In this document: one piece after another, positions 24,864 to 33,025 of the stretch | Layout: each line of letters begins with the position of its first letter | Position numbering within the stretch: the stretch's first letter is position 1 | Source of the DNA: Streptomyces sp. GESEQ-4 | GTDB taxonomy: Bacteria; Actinomycetota; Actinomycetes; Streptomycetales; Streptomycetaceae | Length of the DNA: 64,000 nt | Direction: 5' to 3' | NCBI RefSeq assembly: GCF_017948455.1 | Contig: NZ_JAFFSU010000002.1 | Coordinates: 496,001 to 560,000 of the forward strand | Program-made: the position numbers and the translations under genes | The notes under the pieces: generated by a model | What the model was told of the DNA's origin: nothing | What the model saw: the letters and a program-made list of their open reading frames with translations, nothing else | The model's database searches: none

Positions 24864-26249
24864 TCAGTTGACGACGATGGCCGTCCTGTTGTTGCGCAGG
24901 TTCGGATCGAACCGGCGGATGTCGAGCTCCGGGTCGTCGATGACGGTGGCGACGGTGGTGCGTGCCCCGCGCACCACCCGGTCGATCCGCAACTGGACCT
25001 CGATGGTGTAGGACGCCTTGTCGTGCAGGTAGATCGGCGTCCAGCAGAAGTACGTCGTGGCGGCCGGACCCTCCTCGGACGGCGGCAGCACATAGCAGTC
25101 CTCCGGCAGCCCGACGACCGTCGTGCCCTCCGGCGCCTGGAACCGCACCGTGCTCACGGCCGCGCCCGCACCGAGCGACGCCACCCACGCCGGGCCGCGG
25201 TTGTGCACGGTCACCCCCGCGGTCACGGTGTCACCGACGGCCCCGGTCACCCGGCTGCCGATGAGTTTCAGGTCGGCGGTGTTCCGGGCCTCGAGGATCA
25301 CGCTGCGTGCGTTGTCCGACAGGTCGAGGTCGTCGTCCCCGGCCGCGGTCACCGGGAGAAGGTCCAGCTCGGCGCCGGTGCCGCGGGTCCACGTCCAGTC
25401 GCCGCGGATGTCTTCCAGCCTCTCGTCCGCATACGGCTCGACGGAGTGGTCGAACCGCTCGTAAAGCGCCTTCCGCCCGACGCCCAGCTCGGTCACCAGC
25501 GCGTACTCCTGCCCCGGCGCCACCGGTTCGTCCAGCACGCACACCGCCGATGTGCCGGTCTCGTGCTGCCGGTACTCGCAGTTGGAGTGCCGCTCCTCGA
25601 ACCGCAGGCCGTAGGAGGCGTTGAGCCACAGCAGCGTCCGGTCCACGGCGCGGTTGCCGCTGTTGGCGACCGTCGCCCGCACGCTGGTGTCCGTGCCCGG
25701 CCTGAGTCCCCGCTGGTACTCGGCCTGGCTGAGCCCGAGATCCGGTCCGTCGCCGAGGGTGACCAGGGTCTCCGAGGTGTGCGACGTCAGCTCCCCGGCG
25801 GTGGCCGTGTAGCGCACGGACCCCGATGCGCTGAGGTCCGCGTCCGGCAGCGCGCGGAGCCCGAGCCGCGCGGCGGTCACGCTCTCCGTCCCGGCCGGCA
25901 TCTCCGGGAAGGCGCAGCTCGCCTTGACGGCCGACTCGGGCACGCAGTTGTCCGGCCACGACATCTGCGCGAAGGAGGCGATCTCGCTCGCGTCCACGGT
26001 CAGCTGCCCGGCCGGAACGCCGTTGTCGAGGTTGTCGTGGGTGATGTCCACAGTGAGCCGGCGCTCAGGCGCGCCGCCGTCCGCGTCCGGCCCCGGCAGC
26101 ACGGTCTCGGACGGCACGCTGATCCACAACTGGTCGGAAACGGCCTGTGCGGTCCCGGTCCCGGCCACTGCCAGGGCACAGCCGGCGAGCGCCCCCGCGA
26201 GAAGGCGGAGCCTCACACGTCGTGTCGGTCTGGTCTGCGTCCGCTTCAT
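24864..26249 (-). CDS. Large secreted protein with Ig-like/CARDB-type repeats
   Basis: 461 residues. The start follows GAGGGGGAACAG. A long Arg-rich n-region and hydrophobic core give a signal peptide cleaved near TAQAVSD. The mature protein is all-beta in character, with three stretches of the type VRATVANSGNRAVDRTLLWL, GVTVHNRGPAWVASLGAG and SYTIEVQLRIDRVVRG that resemble CARDB/DUF11 adhesion modules (N-x-G, L-x-V-T-V-x-N-x-G). There are several cysteines (NCVPESAVKASC, SNCEYRQH, DCYVL, YFCW) that could pair as disulfides. No LPxTG or C-terminal membrane anchor, so it is released or held non-covalently. The function is unknown; a cell-surface or adhesin-like role is inferred. Confidence 0.8.
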   Translation of the reverse strand: MKRTQTRPTRRVRLRLLAGALAGCALAVAGTGTAQAVSDQLWISVPSETVLPGPDADGGAPERRLTVDITHDNLDNGVPAGQLTVDASEIASFAQMSWPDNCVPESAVKASCAFPEMPAGTESVTAARLGLRALPDADLSASGSVRYTATAGELTSHTSETLVTLGDGPDLGLSQAEYQRGLRPGTDTSVRATVANSGNRAVDRTLLWLNASYGLRFEERHSNCEYRQHETGTSAVCVLDEPVAPGQEYALVTELGVGRKALYERFDHSVEPYADERLEDIRGDWTWTRGTGAELDLLPVTAAGDDDLDLSDNARSVILEARNTADLKLIGSRVTGAVGDTVTAGVTVHNRGPAWVASLGAGAAVSTVRFQAPEGTTVVGLPEDCYVLPPSEEGPAATTYFCWTPIYLHDKASYTIEVQLRIDRVVRGARTTVATVIDDPELDIRRFDPNLRNNRTAIVVN

Positions 26250-26398
26250 CTGTTCCCCCTCGTCGACGGTCTGCCGGTGACCGAGACCGGCGGCGCGGGA
26301 GATGGGTTGTGCCGGAGCGAGGGGTTGCGGCGGTCTTCGGCCGTTCTTTCACCGGCAAACCCCGTCGCTGCATAAATATGCACTCAGGGGAAAGTCCA

Positions 26399-26428
26399 TT
26401 GACGACCAGGTGGTCGCATTCCTATGCT
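26399..26428 (+). promoter_or_regulatory. Leaderless promoter of the transglutaminase-like gene
   Basis: TTGACG (26399-26404), an 18 bp spacer and TATGCT (26423-26428). The ATG begins 8 nt after the -10, where transcription should start, and no ribosome site is present, so the mRNA is predicted to be leaderless. Confidence 0.65.
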
Positions 26429-26436
26429 CTGCGGAC

Positions 26437-27027
26437 ATGGAGCTCACTCAGGAAACCCCTGACCTGTCCGCCTATTTGGCTGCCGACGACGTCATCGACC
26501 ACGACCATCCGCACGTACGGGCGACGGCTGCCCGCCTGGCCGGGAAGGCGCAGGACTCGTATGCCTATGCGCGGCTGGCGTTCGAGTTCGTGCGCGACAC
26601 CATCCCGCACTCGCAGGACTCCGGCGATCCGCGGGTCACCTGGCGCGCTTCCGATGTCCTGGAACAGGGCACCGGCATCTGCTACGCCAAGGCGCACACC
26701 CTCGCGGCGTTGCTACGGGCCGAGGACATCCCGACGGCGTTCTGCTATCAGCGGCTGGCGGACGAGGGCGACGGGCATGTCGTGCACGGTCTGGTCGCTG
26801 TCCGGTTCAACGGCGCCTGGCATCGGCAGGATCCCCGGGGCAACAAGCCCGGCGTGGACGCCCAGTTCTCGCTGGACGGTGAGCGGCTGGCGTTCGCGGC
26901 CGGGCCCAAGTCCAATGAGGTGGACTATCCAGTGTTGTACGCTGAACCTCACCCGGTCGTACTGAACGCGCTCAAGGCGGCGCGCGACCGGCCGCACCTG
27001 TGGCAGACGCTCCCCACCGCACTCTGA
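26437..27027 (+). CDS. Transglutaminase-like domain protein
   Basis: 196 residues. The transglutaminase/cysteine-protease core is clear: YARLAFEFVRDTIPHSQD, the nucleophile region EQGTGICYAKAHTLAALLRAEDIPTAFCYQ (C about residue 87), HGLVAVRFNGAWHRQDPRGN with the histidine and aspartate. There is no signal peptide, so it is cytosolic. Bacterial members can be peptidases or amidases; the exact activity is unknown. It starts leaderless and is followed after 13 nt by a B3/B4-domain protein, probably co-transcribed. Confidence 0.88.
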   Translation: MELTQETPDLSAYLAADDVIDHDHPHVRATAARLAGKAQDSYAYARLAFEFVRDTIPHSQDSGDPRVTWRASDVLEQGTGICYAKAHTLAALLRAEDIPTAFCYQRLADEGDGHVVHGLVAVRFNGAWHRQDPRGNKPGVDAQFSLDGERLAFAAGPKSNEVDYPVLYAEPHPVVLNALKAARDRPHLWQTLPTAL

Positions 27028-27040
27028 GGCAAGGCCGACC

Positions 27041-27745
27041 ATGACTCTCACGCTGACCGTGTCCGACGAGGTGCGCGCCCTCGCGCCCGGCTTCACGCAC
27101 GTCGCCATCGAGGCGCACGGCCTCGTCAACGGGCCGAGCACCGACGCCAGTTCGGCGCTCCTCGACGACGCGGCCCGGCGGCTCGCCGTACGCCTGGACG
27201 GGCGCGCGCCGCACGAGGACCCGCACATGGCGGCCTGGCGGGAGGCCTACACGGCCTTCGGGTCGAAGCCCTCACGCACCCGCAACTCAGCGGAGGCGCT
27301 GGCCAAGCGGGCGTTGTCGGAGGCCGGGCTGCCCCGGATCAACGTGCTCGTCGACCTCTACAACGCCATCAGCGTCGCCCACCTGATCCCCGTGGGCGGC
27401 GAGGACCTCGACCACATCCAGGGCGGCATGCGTCTCGTCCGCGCCACCGGCGACGAGGACTTCGTGACCGTCGCCGCGGGCGAGGAGGTCGTCGAGCACC
27501 CCGACGCCGGCGAGGTCGTATGGTGCGACGAGGCCGGGGTGACCTGCCGCCGCTGGAACTGGCGTCAGGGACCGCGCACCCGGCTCACCGAGGAGACCGT
27601 CTCGGCGATCTTCCTGCTGGAGAGCATGGCGCCGATGCCGGTCCCCGACGTCGAGACGGCGGCTGCCGAACTCGCCGAACTGCTGGCCAAGTTCAGCCCC
27701 GGCGCGCACATCGAGATCCGTCCCGCCGAACCGGCGCGGGACTGA
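27041..27745 (+). CDS. B3/B4 tRNA-binding-domain protein (PheT-like editing domain)
   Basis: 234 residues consisting mainly of the B3/B4 fold found in phenylalanyl-tRNA synthetase beta chains: EAYTAFGSKPSRTRNSAEALAKRAL, LPRINVLVDLYNAISVAHLIPVGGEDLD and CDEAGVTCRRWNWRQGPRTRLTEET. Free-standing versions are thought to hydrolyse mischarged aminoacyl-tRNA or to be remnants of editing domains. It is transcribed with the preceding transglutaminase-like gene. The two share a substrate class of aminoacyl or amide bonds, but a joint pathway is not established. Confidence 0.9.
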   Translation: MTLTLTVSDEVRALAPGFTHVAIEAHGLVNGPSTDASSALLDDAARRLAVRLDGRAPHEDPHMAAWREAYTAFGSKPSRTRNSAEALAKRALSEAGLPRINVLVDLYNAISVAHLIPVGGEDLDHIQGGMRLVRATGDEDFVTVAAGEEVVEHPDAGEVVWCDEAGVTCRRWNWRQGPRTRLTEETVSAIFLLESMAPMPVPDVETAAAELAELLAKFSPGAHIEIRPAEPARD

Positions 27746-27782
27746 TCCGCCGAGACTTAGACGGTCGGTGTGACGCGCGGTG

Positions 27783-28511
27783 TCAGCGGGCCTCGGCCGC
27801 GCGGACCTCTTCCGGTGTCGGCGCCGTGCCACCGAGGTGCGCCGGCATCCACCAGGTGTCCTGGGCGTCCTTGGGTCGCACGGGGTAGGCGCGCTGCGCC
27901 GCTTCGAGGAGCTCCTGCACGGCCTCGCGCAGCTGGCGCGTGATGGCGCCGGCGTATTTGTCGCGGGACGCCTCGATCGCCTCGCCGACCCGGATGGTGA
28001 TCGGGGTGTGGCTCCGCTTGAAGTTCTTCGGGTGGCCCTTGGTCCACAGCCGCTGCGTGCCCCACACGGCCATCGGGATCAGCGGTACGCCCGCCTCCTG
28101 GGCCATTCGCGCGGCGCCCGACTTGAAGGACTTCAGCGTGAACGACTCCGAGATCGTGGCCTCCGGGAAGACCCCGACGATTTCGCCGGAGCGCAGCGAG
28201 TCGAGCGCGTGCTGGTACGCCGCCTCACCCTGCTTGCGGTCCACGGGGATGTGCTTCATCCCGCGCATCAGCGGCCCGGAGATCTTGTGCCGGAACACGG
28301 ACTCCTTGGCCATGAAGCGGACGAGCCGCTTCTGTGGGAGCGCCGCCAGGCCGTCGAAGATGAAGTCCAGGTAGCTGATGTGGTTGCTCACCAGCACGGC
28401 GCCGCCCGAGCGCGGAATGTTCTCCGATCCCTTGCAGTCGATCTTCAGGTCCCACGCCTTGAACAATGTGCGGGCGAGACCGACAACGGGGCGGTAGACA
28501 AGCTCTGCCAT
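27783..28511 (-). CDS. plsC: 1-acyl-sn-glycerol-3-phosphate acyltransferase family protein
   Basis: 242 residues. The acyltransferase motifs occur in order: NHISYLD (HX4D, about residue 43), GMKHIPVDRKQGEAA (block II), VGVFPEATIS (block III) and GVPLIPMAVWGT (block IV). There is a short hydrophobic N-terminus rather than a cleaved signal. The family makes phosphatidic acid from lysophosphatidic acid at the membrane; Streptomyces has several paralogues, so this may not be the essential one. An upstream AAGGAAGG supports the start, and an inverted repeat (28572-28587) lies about 60 nt before it. Confidence 0.9.
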   Translation of the reverse strand: MAELVYRPVVGLARTLFKAWDLKIDCKGSENIPRSGGAVLVSNHISYLDFIFDGLAALPQKRLVRFMAKESVFRHKISGPLMRGMKHIPVDRKQGEAAYQHALDSLRSGEIVGVFPEATISESFTLKSFKSGAARMAQEAGVPLIPMAVWGTQRLWTKGHPKNFKRSHTPITIRVGEAIEASRDKYAGAITRQLREAVQELLEAAQRAYPVRPKDAQDTWWMPAHLGGTAPTPEEVRAAEAR

Positions 28512-28821
28512 GGACGGGGTGAACCCTTCCTTCTCTGCCAGGGAAAGGGCTCCCGGCGGGAAAGTTACGCAGCCGTAGGTTTACGGCATCTCGCAGATCG
28601 TGCCCCAAGAACGCACGGACAGCCAGTGTTGGTTCCTGGGAACTGCGAGATCCTCGTCACGTCGACACCATGATCCACCTCGGGCTTTTACGTCACCTTT
28701 ACTCCGCGCGTACGGCAACCCTTCGTACGACCAGGTACATCTCGCCGCCCACTAGTACCCGAATGCAGCATTGAGTAACGCGGCGACGTGCACGGCAGGG
28801 CGAAGGAATCTTTGGAGTCGC
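28512..28821. other. 310 bp divergent intergenic region, plsC / thioredoxin-like gene
   Basis: It holds a 6 bp inverted repeat GCCGTA-GGTT-TACGGC (28572-28587) near plsC and a GTTCC-TG-GGAAC palindrome (28632-28643). There is also GTACGACCAGGTAC (28727-28740), a 4 bp-arm repeat in front of the thioredoxin-like gene. I see no convincing coding sequence and cannot place a consensus promoter with confidence. Confidence 0.45.
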
Positions 28822-29160
28822 GTGCATGCTGACGAGATGATGAGAGACGACGGACAGCGGCTCGACGCCGCCGAGTTGGGGCGGGATCTCGGCGAGCGCG
28901 CCACCCTCGTGCAGTTCTCCAGCGCCTTTTGCGCACCCTGCCGGGCGACCCGGCGGGTCCTCGGTGAGGTGGCGGACATGGTGCCGGGCGTGGCCCACGT
29001 CGAGATCGACGCCGAGGCCCGGCTGGAGCTCGTACGCCGACTCGGCATCCTCAAGACCCCGACCGTGCTGGTCCTCGACGCCGACGGTCACGAGGTGCGG
29101 CGGGCAACCGGTCAACCGCGCAAGGCGGATGTGATCGCGGCGCTGGGCGAGGCGGTCTGA
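28822..29160 (+). CDS. Thioredoxin-like protein
   Basis: 112 residues from a GTG with GGAG 4 nt upstream; ATG codons at 28837 and 28840 are alternatives. The thioredoxin fold is evident: LVQFSSAFCAPCRATRRVLGEVA with the CAPC redox motif, VEIDAEARLELVRRLGILKTPTVLVLDADG with the cis-proline (TPT), and a short final helix. CAPC rather than CGPC, with FCAPC context, suggests an oxidoreductase of the TlpA/ResA or monothiol-tuning kind rather than housekeeping TrxA. No signal peptide. It sits 70 nt upstream of the cysteine-type leader peptide and flavin reductase, a loosely sulfur- and redox-themed group. Confidence 0.85.
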   Translation: MHADEMMRDDGQRLDAAELGRDLGERATLVQFSSAFCAPCRATRRVLGEVADMVPGVAHVEIDAEARLELVRRLGILKTPTVLVLDADGHEVRRATGQPRKADVIAALGEAV

Positions 29161-29194
29161 GTGCGTGAGCCATCTCCCAGGGGGCGAGACGTAC

Positions 29195-29200
29195 TTGACT
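29195..29200 (+). promoter_or_regulatory. Candidate -35 of the leader peptide/flavin reductase transcript
   Basis: TTGACT, 30 nt upstream of the leader-peptide ATG. The -10 is not obvious (candidates TATCGT or GACTGT), so the start of transcription is uncertain. If the -10 is the second, the leader peptide would be nearly leaderless. Confidence 0.35.
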
Positions 29201-29230
29201 GCGTGCACCACCTATCGTCAGCCTGACTGT

Positions 29231-29311
29231 ATGCCTTCGGAACTCCTTCTCTTCGGACGGGCGCACATCGACCTCGTCCGTACCGCGAGCGCGCGCTGTC
29301 CGGGTCGTTGA
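29231..29311 (+). CDS. Putative cysteine-responsive leader peptide (HxDLxRxASAxC family)
   Basis: 26 codons read MPSELLLFGRAHIDLVRTAS then ARCPGR and stop. The run H-I-D-L-V-R-T-A-S-A-R-C is the conserved core of short actinobacterial leader peptides found in front of sulfur-assimilation and related genes. In mycobacteria, Cys-containing upstream ORFs of this sort act as cysteine-responsive attenuators. The single Cys near the end is the expected sensor codon. The stop is 53 nt before the flavin reductase start, leaving room for a switch structure. Its position and family match are seen directly; the regulatory behaviour is inferred. Confidence 0.7.
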   Translation: MPSELLLFGRAHIDLVRTASARCPGR

Positions 29312-29364
29312 ACACCCAGAAAACCGACAGGACCGCTGCCGACTCCCTCCAGAAGGACCACTCC

Positions 29365-29874
29365 ATGACGGCCACGCCCGATCTGGTCACCCCTCAACTC
29401 GCCACGACCGACCTGTTCCGCTCCGTCTTCCGGCGGCACGCGGCGGGCGTCGCCGTGATCACCGCCCACGGTGACCGGGGCCCGGTCGGCTTCACCGCCA
29501 CCTCCCTCACCTCGGTCTCCGCCGAACCCCCGCTCGTCTCCTTCGGTATCGGCACCGGCGCCTCCAGTTGGCCCGCGATAGCCGGGGCCGACCATGTCGG
29601 GGTGCACATACTCGGCGAGCACCAGCGCGAGCTGGCCGCGACCTTCGCGCGCAGCGGTGCCGACCGCTTCGGCCCGTCCACCGCATGGCGGGAGGGGCCG
29701 GAAGGCGTTCCCGTCCTCGACGACGTCCTCGCCTGGCTCGTGTGCCGGGTGCACGCGCGCGTGCCCGCCGGGGATCACCGCGTGGTGCTCGCCGAGGTCG
29801 TGCACGGGGACCCCTCGGGACCCGGACGTCCGCTCGTGTACCACCAGGGGCGGTTCACCGCACTGCGTGACTGA
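29365..29874 (+). CDS. Flavin reductase family (FMN-binding split-barrel) protein
   Basis: 169 residues from MTATPDL, with AGAAGGA 7 nt upstream. Split-barrel flavin reductase marks are FRSVFRRHAAGVAVITAHGDRGPVGFTATSLTSVSAEPPLVSFG (about 15-58), VHILGEHQRELAATFA and the late AEVVHGDPSGPGRPLVYHQGRF. Such proteins supply reduced FMN or FAD to monooxygenases, including sulfonate-cleaving ones, or are oxidoreductases in their own right. A cysteine-type leader peptide precedes it, which points to a role in sulfur acquisition such as alkanesulfonate use. No monooxygenase partner is in the window. Confidence 0.88.
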   Translation: MTATPDLVTPQLATTDLFRSVFRRHAAGVAVITAHGDRGPVGFTATSLTSVSAEPPLVSFGIGTGASSWPAIAGADHVGVHILGEHQRELAATFARSGADRFGPSTAWREGPEGVPVLDDVLAWLVCRVHARVPAGDHRVVLAEVVHGDPSGPGRPLVYHQGRFTALRD

Positions 29875-30041
29875 CCGGGCTCCGGACTCTTCTGCGGGAG
29901 CGTCCAGTTCCGGTTACGCTGCGTTGCAAAGGTCACAGTTCAAAGCGCTTGCTTAGCGGGCAGGAACTGGGTGTACTGACGAGTAATATTCCGGTCGGAG
30001 CGCAGGCCGCCCCGACCGGGAACGGCCGCTTGGGGCGCCTA

Positions 30042-30063
30042 TGCTGCCTGCAAGTAGGCAGCA
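30042..30063 (+). promoter_or_regulatory. Leader hairpin/inverted repeat upstream of etfB
   Basis: TGCTGCCT-GCAAGT-AGGCAGCA, an 8 bp perfect stem overlapping a TATGCT -10 (30040-30045) and ending 30 nt before the etfB start. It could be an operator or a 5' mRNA hairpin. Confidence 0.5.
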
Positions 30064-30093
30064 GAGAAATGTCGATGCAGTAGGAGAGCCGGC

Positions 30094-30879
30094 GTGAGCT
30101 TGAGGATCGTTGTCACTGTGAAGTACGTGCCCGACGCCACTGGCGACCGGCACTTCGCCGATGACCTGACCGTCGACCGGGACGACGTGGACGGTCTGCT
30201 CTCCGAGCTCGACGAGTACGCGGTCGAGCAGGCGCTGCAGATCGCCGAGGACGCCGACGACGCCGAGATCACCGTCCTGACCGTGGGCCCCGAGGACGCC
30301 AAGGACGCGCTCCGCAAGGCCCTTTCGATGGGCGCCGACAAGGCGATCCACGTCGAGGACGACGACCTGCACGGCACCGACGCCATCGGCACCTCGCTGG
30401 TGCTGGCCAAGGCGATCGAGAAGGCCGGCTACGACCTGGTCATCTCCGGCATGGCCTCCACCGACGGCACCATGGGCGTCGTACCGGCACTGCTCGCCGA
30501 GCGTCTGGGCGTCCCGCAGGTCACGCTGCTCTCCGAGGTCTCCGTCGAGGACGGCACCGTGAAGGGGCGCCGGGACGGCGACGCCGCGTCCGAGACGCTG
30601 GAGGCTTCCCTCCCGGCAGTCGTGTCGGTCACCGACCAGTCGGGCGAGGCGCGTTACCCGTCCTTCAAGGGCATCATGGCGGCCAAGAAGAAGCCGGTGG
30701 AGTCCTGGGACCTGTCCGACCTGGACCTGGAGGCCGAGGAGGTCGGCCTGGAGGGTTCCTACACGGTCGTCGACTCCGCGGCCGAGCGCCCGGCCCGTAC
30801 GGCGGGCACGATCGTCAAGGACGAGGGCGAGGGCGGCAAGCAGCTCGCTGAGTTCCTCGCGGGCCAGAAGTTCATCTGA
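30094..30879 (+). CDS. etfB: Electron transfer flavoprotein subunit beta
   Basis: 261 residues from a GTG preceded by GGAGAG. ETF-beta signatures are LRIVVTVKYVPDATG at the N-terminus, DEYAVEQALQIAED, the AMP-binding region DLVISGMASTDGTMGVVPALLAERLGVPQVTLL and MAAKKKPVESWDL. ETF accepts electrons from acyl-CoA and amino-acid dehydrogenases and delivers them to the quinone pool through ETF:quinone oxidoreductase. etfA follows after 54 nt. No dehydrogenase gene is adjacent, consistent with a general-purpose ETF. Confidence 0.97.
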   Translation: MSLRIVVTVKYVPDATGDRHFADDLTVDRDDVDGLLSELDEYAVEQALQIAEDADDAEITVLTVGPEDAKDALRKALSMGADKAIHVEDDDLHGTDAIGTSLVLAKAIEKAGYDLVISGMASTDGTMGVVPALLAERLGVPQVTLLSEVSVEDGTVKGRRDGDAASETLEASLPAVVSVTDQSGEARYPSFKGIMAAKKKPVESWDLSDLDLEAEEVGLEGSYTVVDSAAERPARTAGTIVKDEGEGGKQLAEFLAGQKFI

Positions 30880-30933
30880 GCCCCGATTCGCTGACCGCCC
30901 CTCACACTTCGCAAGCAGGAGAGAAGAAGTCCC

Positions 30934-31896
30934 ATGGCTGAAGTTCTCGTCTACGTCGACCACGTGGACGGTGCCGTCCGCAAGCCCACCCTGGAGCTGC
31001 TGACGCTGGCCCGCCGCGTCGGCGAGCCCGTCGCCGTCGCCCTGGGCAACGGCGCCGCCGACACCGCCGCCACGCTCGCCGAGCACGGCGCCGTGAAGGT
31101 CCTCACCCACGAGGCCGCCGAGTACGCCGACTACCTGGTCGTCCCGAAGGTGGACGCCCTGCAGGCAGCGGTCGAGGCCGTCTCCCCGGCCGCCGTGCTG
31201 GTGCCGTCCTCCGCCGAGGGCAAGGAGATCGCCGCCCGGCTGGCGCTGCGCATCGGCTCCGGCATCATCACCGACGCCATCGACCTGGAGGCCGGCGACG
31301 AGGGCCCGGTGGCCACGCAGTCGGTGTTCGCCGCCTCCTTCACCACCAAGTCCCGTGTCGCCAAGGGCACCCCGGTCATCACGGTCAAGCCCAACAGCGC
31401 CGCCGTGGAGGCCGCCCCGGCGGCGGGCAGCGTCGAGGCGCTCGCCGTGACCTTCTCCGAGAAGGCCACCGGCACCAAGGTCACCGCCCGTACGCCGCGT
31501 GAGTCGACCGGCCGCCCGGAGCTGACCGAGGCCGCGATCGTGGTCTCCGGCGGCCGTGGCGTGAACGGCGCGGAGAACTTCGCGGTCATCGAGGCGCTCG
31601 CCGACTCCCTCGGCGCGGCCGTCGGTGCCTCGCGTGCCGCCGTCGACGCCGGCTGGTACCCGCACACCAACCAGGTCGGCCAGACCGGCAAGTCGGTCTC
31701 GCCGCAGCTGTACATCGCCTCCGGCATCTCCGGCGCCATCCAGCACCGCGCCGGTATGCAGACCTCGAAGACGATCGTGGCGGTCAACAAGGACGCCGAG
31801 GCCCCGATCTTCGACCTCGTCGACTACGGCGTCGTCGGCGACCTCTTCGACGTCGTCCCGCAGCTCACCGAGGAGATCAAGACCCGCAAGGGCTGA
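30934..31896 (+). CDS. etfA: Electron transfer flavoprotein subunit alpha
   Basis: 320 residues, start preceded by AGGAGAGAAG. The C-terminal FAD domain is intact: [72 protein letters not shown], followed by [24 protein letters not shown]. The [10 protein letters not shown] and [10 protein letters not shown] loops contact FAD. It pairs with EtfB into the heterodimer. A strong bidirectional terminator follows 28 nt after the stop. Confidence 0.97.
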   Translation: MAEVLVYVDHVDGAVRKPTLELLTLARRVGEPVAVALGNGAADTAATLAEHGAVKVLTHEAAEYADYLVVPKVDALQAAVEAVSPAAVLVPSSAEGKEIAARLALRIGSGIITDAIDLEAGDEGPVATQSVFAASFTTKSRVAKGTPVITVKPNSAAVEAAPAAGSVEALAVTFSEKATGTKVTARTPRESTGRPELTEAAIVVSGGRGVNGAENFAVIEALADSLGAAVGASRAAVDAGWYPHTNQVGQTGKSVSPQLYIASGISGAIQHRAGMQTSKTIVAVNKDAEAPIFDLVDYGVVGDLFDVVPQLTEEIKTRKG

Positions 31897-31923
31897 TCCC
31901 CCCGACAACTGGCCGCGCTGAAC

Positions 31924-31961
31924 GAGGCCCCCGTGACCGTGCCGACGGTCGCGGGGGCCTC
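31924..31961. terminator. Bidirectional terminator between etfA and the nuclease-fold gene
   Basis: GAGGCCCCCG pairs with CGGGGGCCTC, and inside it GACCGT pairs with ACGGTC around a GCCG loop, giving a 16 bp stem in all with two mismatched bases. It lies between convergent genes, 3 nt from the stop of the exported nuclease-fold gene. Confidence 0.88.
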
Positions 31962-31964
31962 GGC

Positions 31965-32876
31965 TCATCCCAGGGTCAGCGACGCCTGCACGGGCAGATG
32001 GTCGCTCGGGAACTGCCCGTCCATGGCGAAGGTGTTGATCGACGCCTTGTGCGCCGTGACCCCCGGCGTGGTCAGGATCCAGTCGATCCGGTCGCCGTTC
32101 GGCGTCAGCGGCCGGTAGCCGTGGAAGGTCGCGTACAGCGGGCCGCGCTCGGCGGCCGTGTCCCAGGTGTCGACGAGACCGGCGTCGAGCAGGGTGTCGT
32201 AGACGACGTTCTTGTGGGCGGCCACGTTGAAGTCGCCGGTCGCTATCAAGGGCAGGGAGCGGTCGAGGCCGGTGAGCCGCTGGGCGATGAGTTGGGCGGA
32301 GCGCTCGCGCGCGTACTGGCTGGCGTGGTCGAAGTGTGTGTTGAGGACGTAGAACTCCCGTCCGCCGTCGTGCCGGTCGCGGAAGCGGACCCAGGTGACC
32401 ATCCGGGCGAAGCCCGCGCCCCAGGTGTTCGAGCCGATCACGTCCGGGGTGTCGGAGAGCCAGAAGTGGTCGTACTCGGTGGGCGTGAGGCGTCGCCTGT
32501 CGTAGAAGACCGCCATGGACTCGTCCCGGCTGCCGTGCAGGCGGCCGGTGCCGATCCAGTCGTAGTGGCTGCCGAGATCGTTCCCGATGTCGAGCAGCTG
32601 GTGGAAGATGCCCTCCTGAGTGCCGATGACGTGCGGGGCCTCGCGGTGCAGCAGTTCGCGCATCACCGGTCTGCGGACGGCCCAGCTGTTGGGCTCGGTG
32701 GTGCTGGCGAAGCGCAGGTTGAAGGACATGACCTTCAGGCGACGGCCCGTGGACCGGGATTCGCCCGCCGAGGCGGACGGTCCGGACAGTGCTGTACTGG
32801 AGAGCGGAACGGCGACCGCCGCCGCTAACGCGGCCTTCATACCCAGACGGCGCGTGACTCGGCTGTGCTGCGGCAC
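31965..32876 (-). CDS. Exported endonuclease/exonuclease/phosphatase-fold protein
   Basis: 303 residues from the GTG with AAGGAG 5 nt upstream; a longer reading exists without such a signal. The N-terminus VTRRLGMKAALAAAVAVPL looks like a Tat signal (twin arginine followed by a mild hydrophobic core), cleaved near PSASAGE. EEP/DNase I-like marks are KVMSFNLRFAS (first metal ligand), VIGTQEGIF (E), VLNTHFDHAS (H), ATGDFNVAA (D-x-N), RIDWIL and PSDHLPV (the terminal D-H pair). Members hydrolyse nucleic acids, phosphoinositides or sphingomyelin. The extracellular location suggests phosphate scavenging or DNA degradation. Confidence 0.9.
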   Translation of the reverse strand: MPQHSRVTRRLGMKAALAAAVAVPLSSTALSGPSASAGESRSTGRRLKVMSFNLRFASTTEPNSWAVRRPVMRELLHREAPHVIGTQEGIFHQLLDIGNDLGSHYDWIGTGRLHGSRDESMAVFYDRRRLTPTEYDHFWLSDTPDVIGSNTWGAGFARMVTWVRFRDRHDGGREFYVLNTHFDHASQYARERSAQLIAQRLTGLDRSLPLIATGDFNVAAHKNVVYDTLLDAGLVDTWDTAAERGPLYATFHGYRPLTPNGDRIDWILTTPGVTAHKASINTFAMDGQFPSDHLPVQASLTLG

Positions 32877-33025
32877 GGGGGCTCCTTCGGTAGGGCTGCC
32901 GGACGAGTCGTGCATACGGAAGTGTTCTACCGTCACGTGAGATGGGCGTGAACATGCCGATAGCCCGGAGTGGACCGATACGGAAGTGGTGTTGACCGGC
33001 GGGAAGATCCCCGGATAACTTCGTT

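Noticed and set aside
28639..28666. Possible ECF sigma promoter GGAAC-N17-GTCGA upstream of the thioredoxin-like gene
   Set aside because: The GGAAC is half of a local palindrome, the spacing is loose and the distance to the gene is over 150 bp. I could not tell it from chance.
28805..28830. Possible sigma-R promoter (GGAAT-N18-GCT) at the thioredoxin-like gene
   Set aside because: The -10 is GCT rather than GTT and would lie inside the coding sequence.
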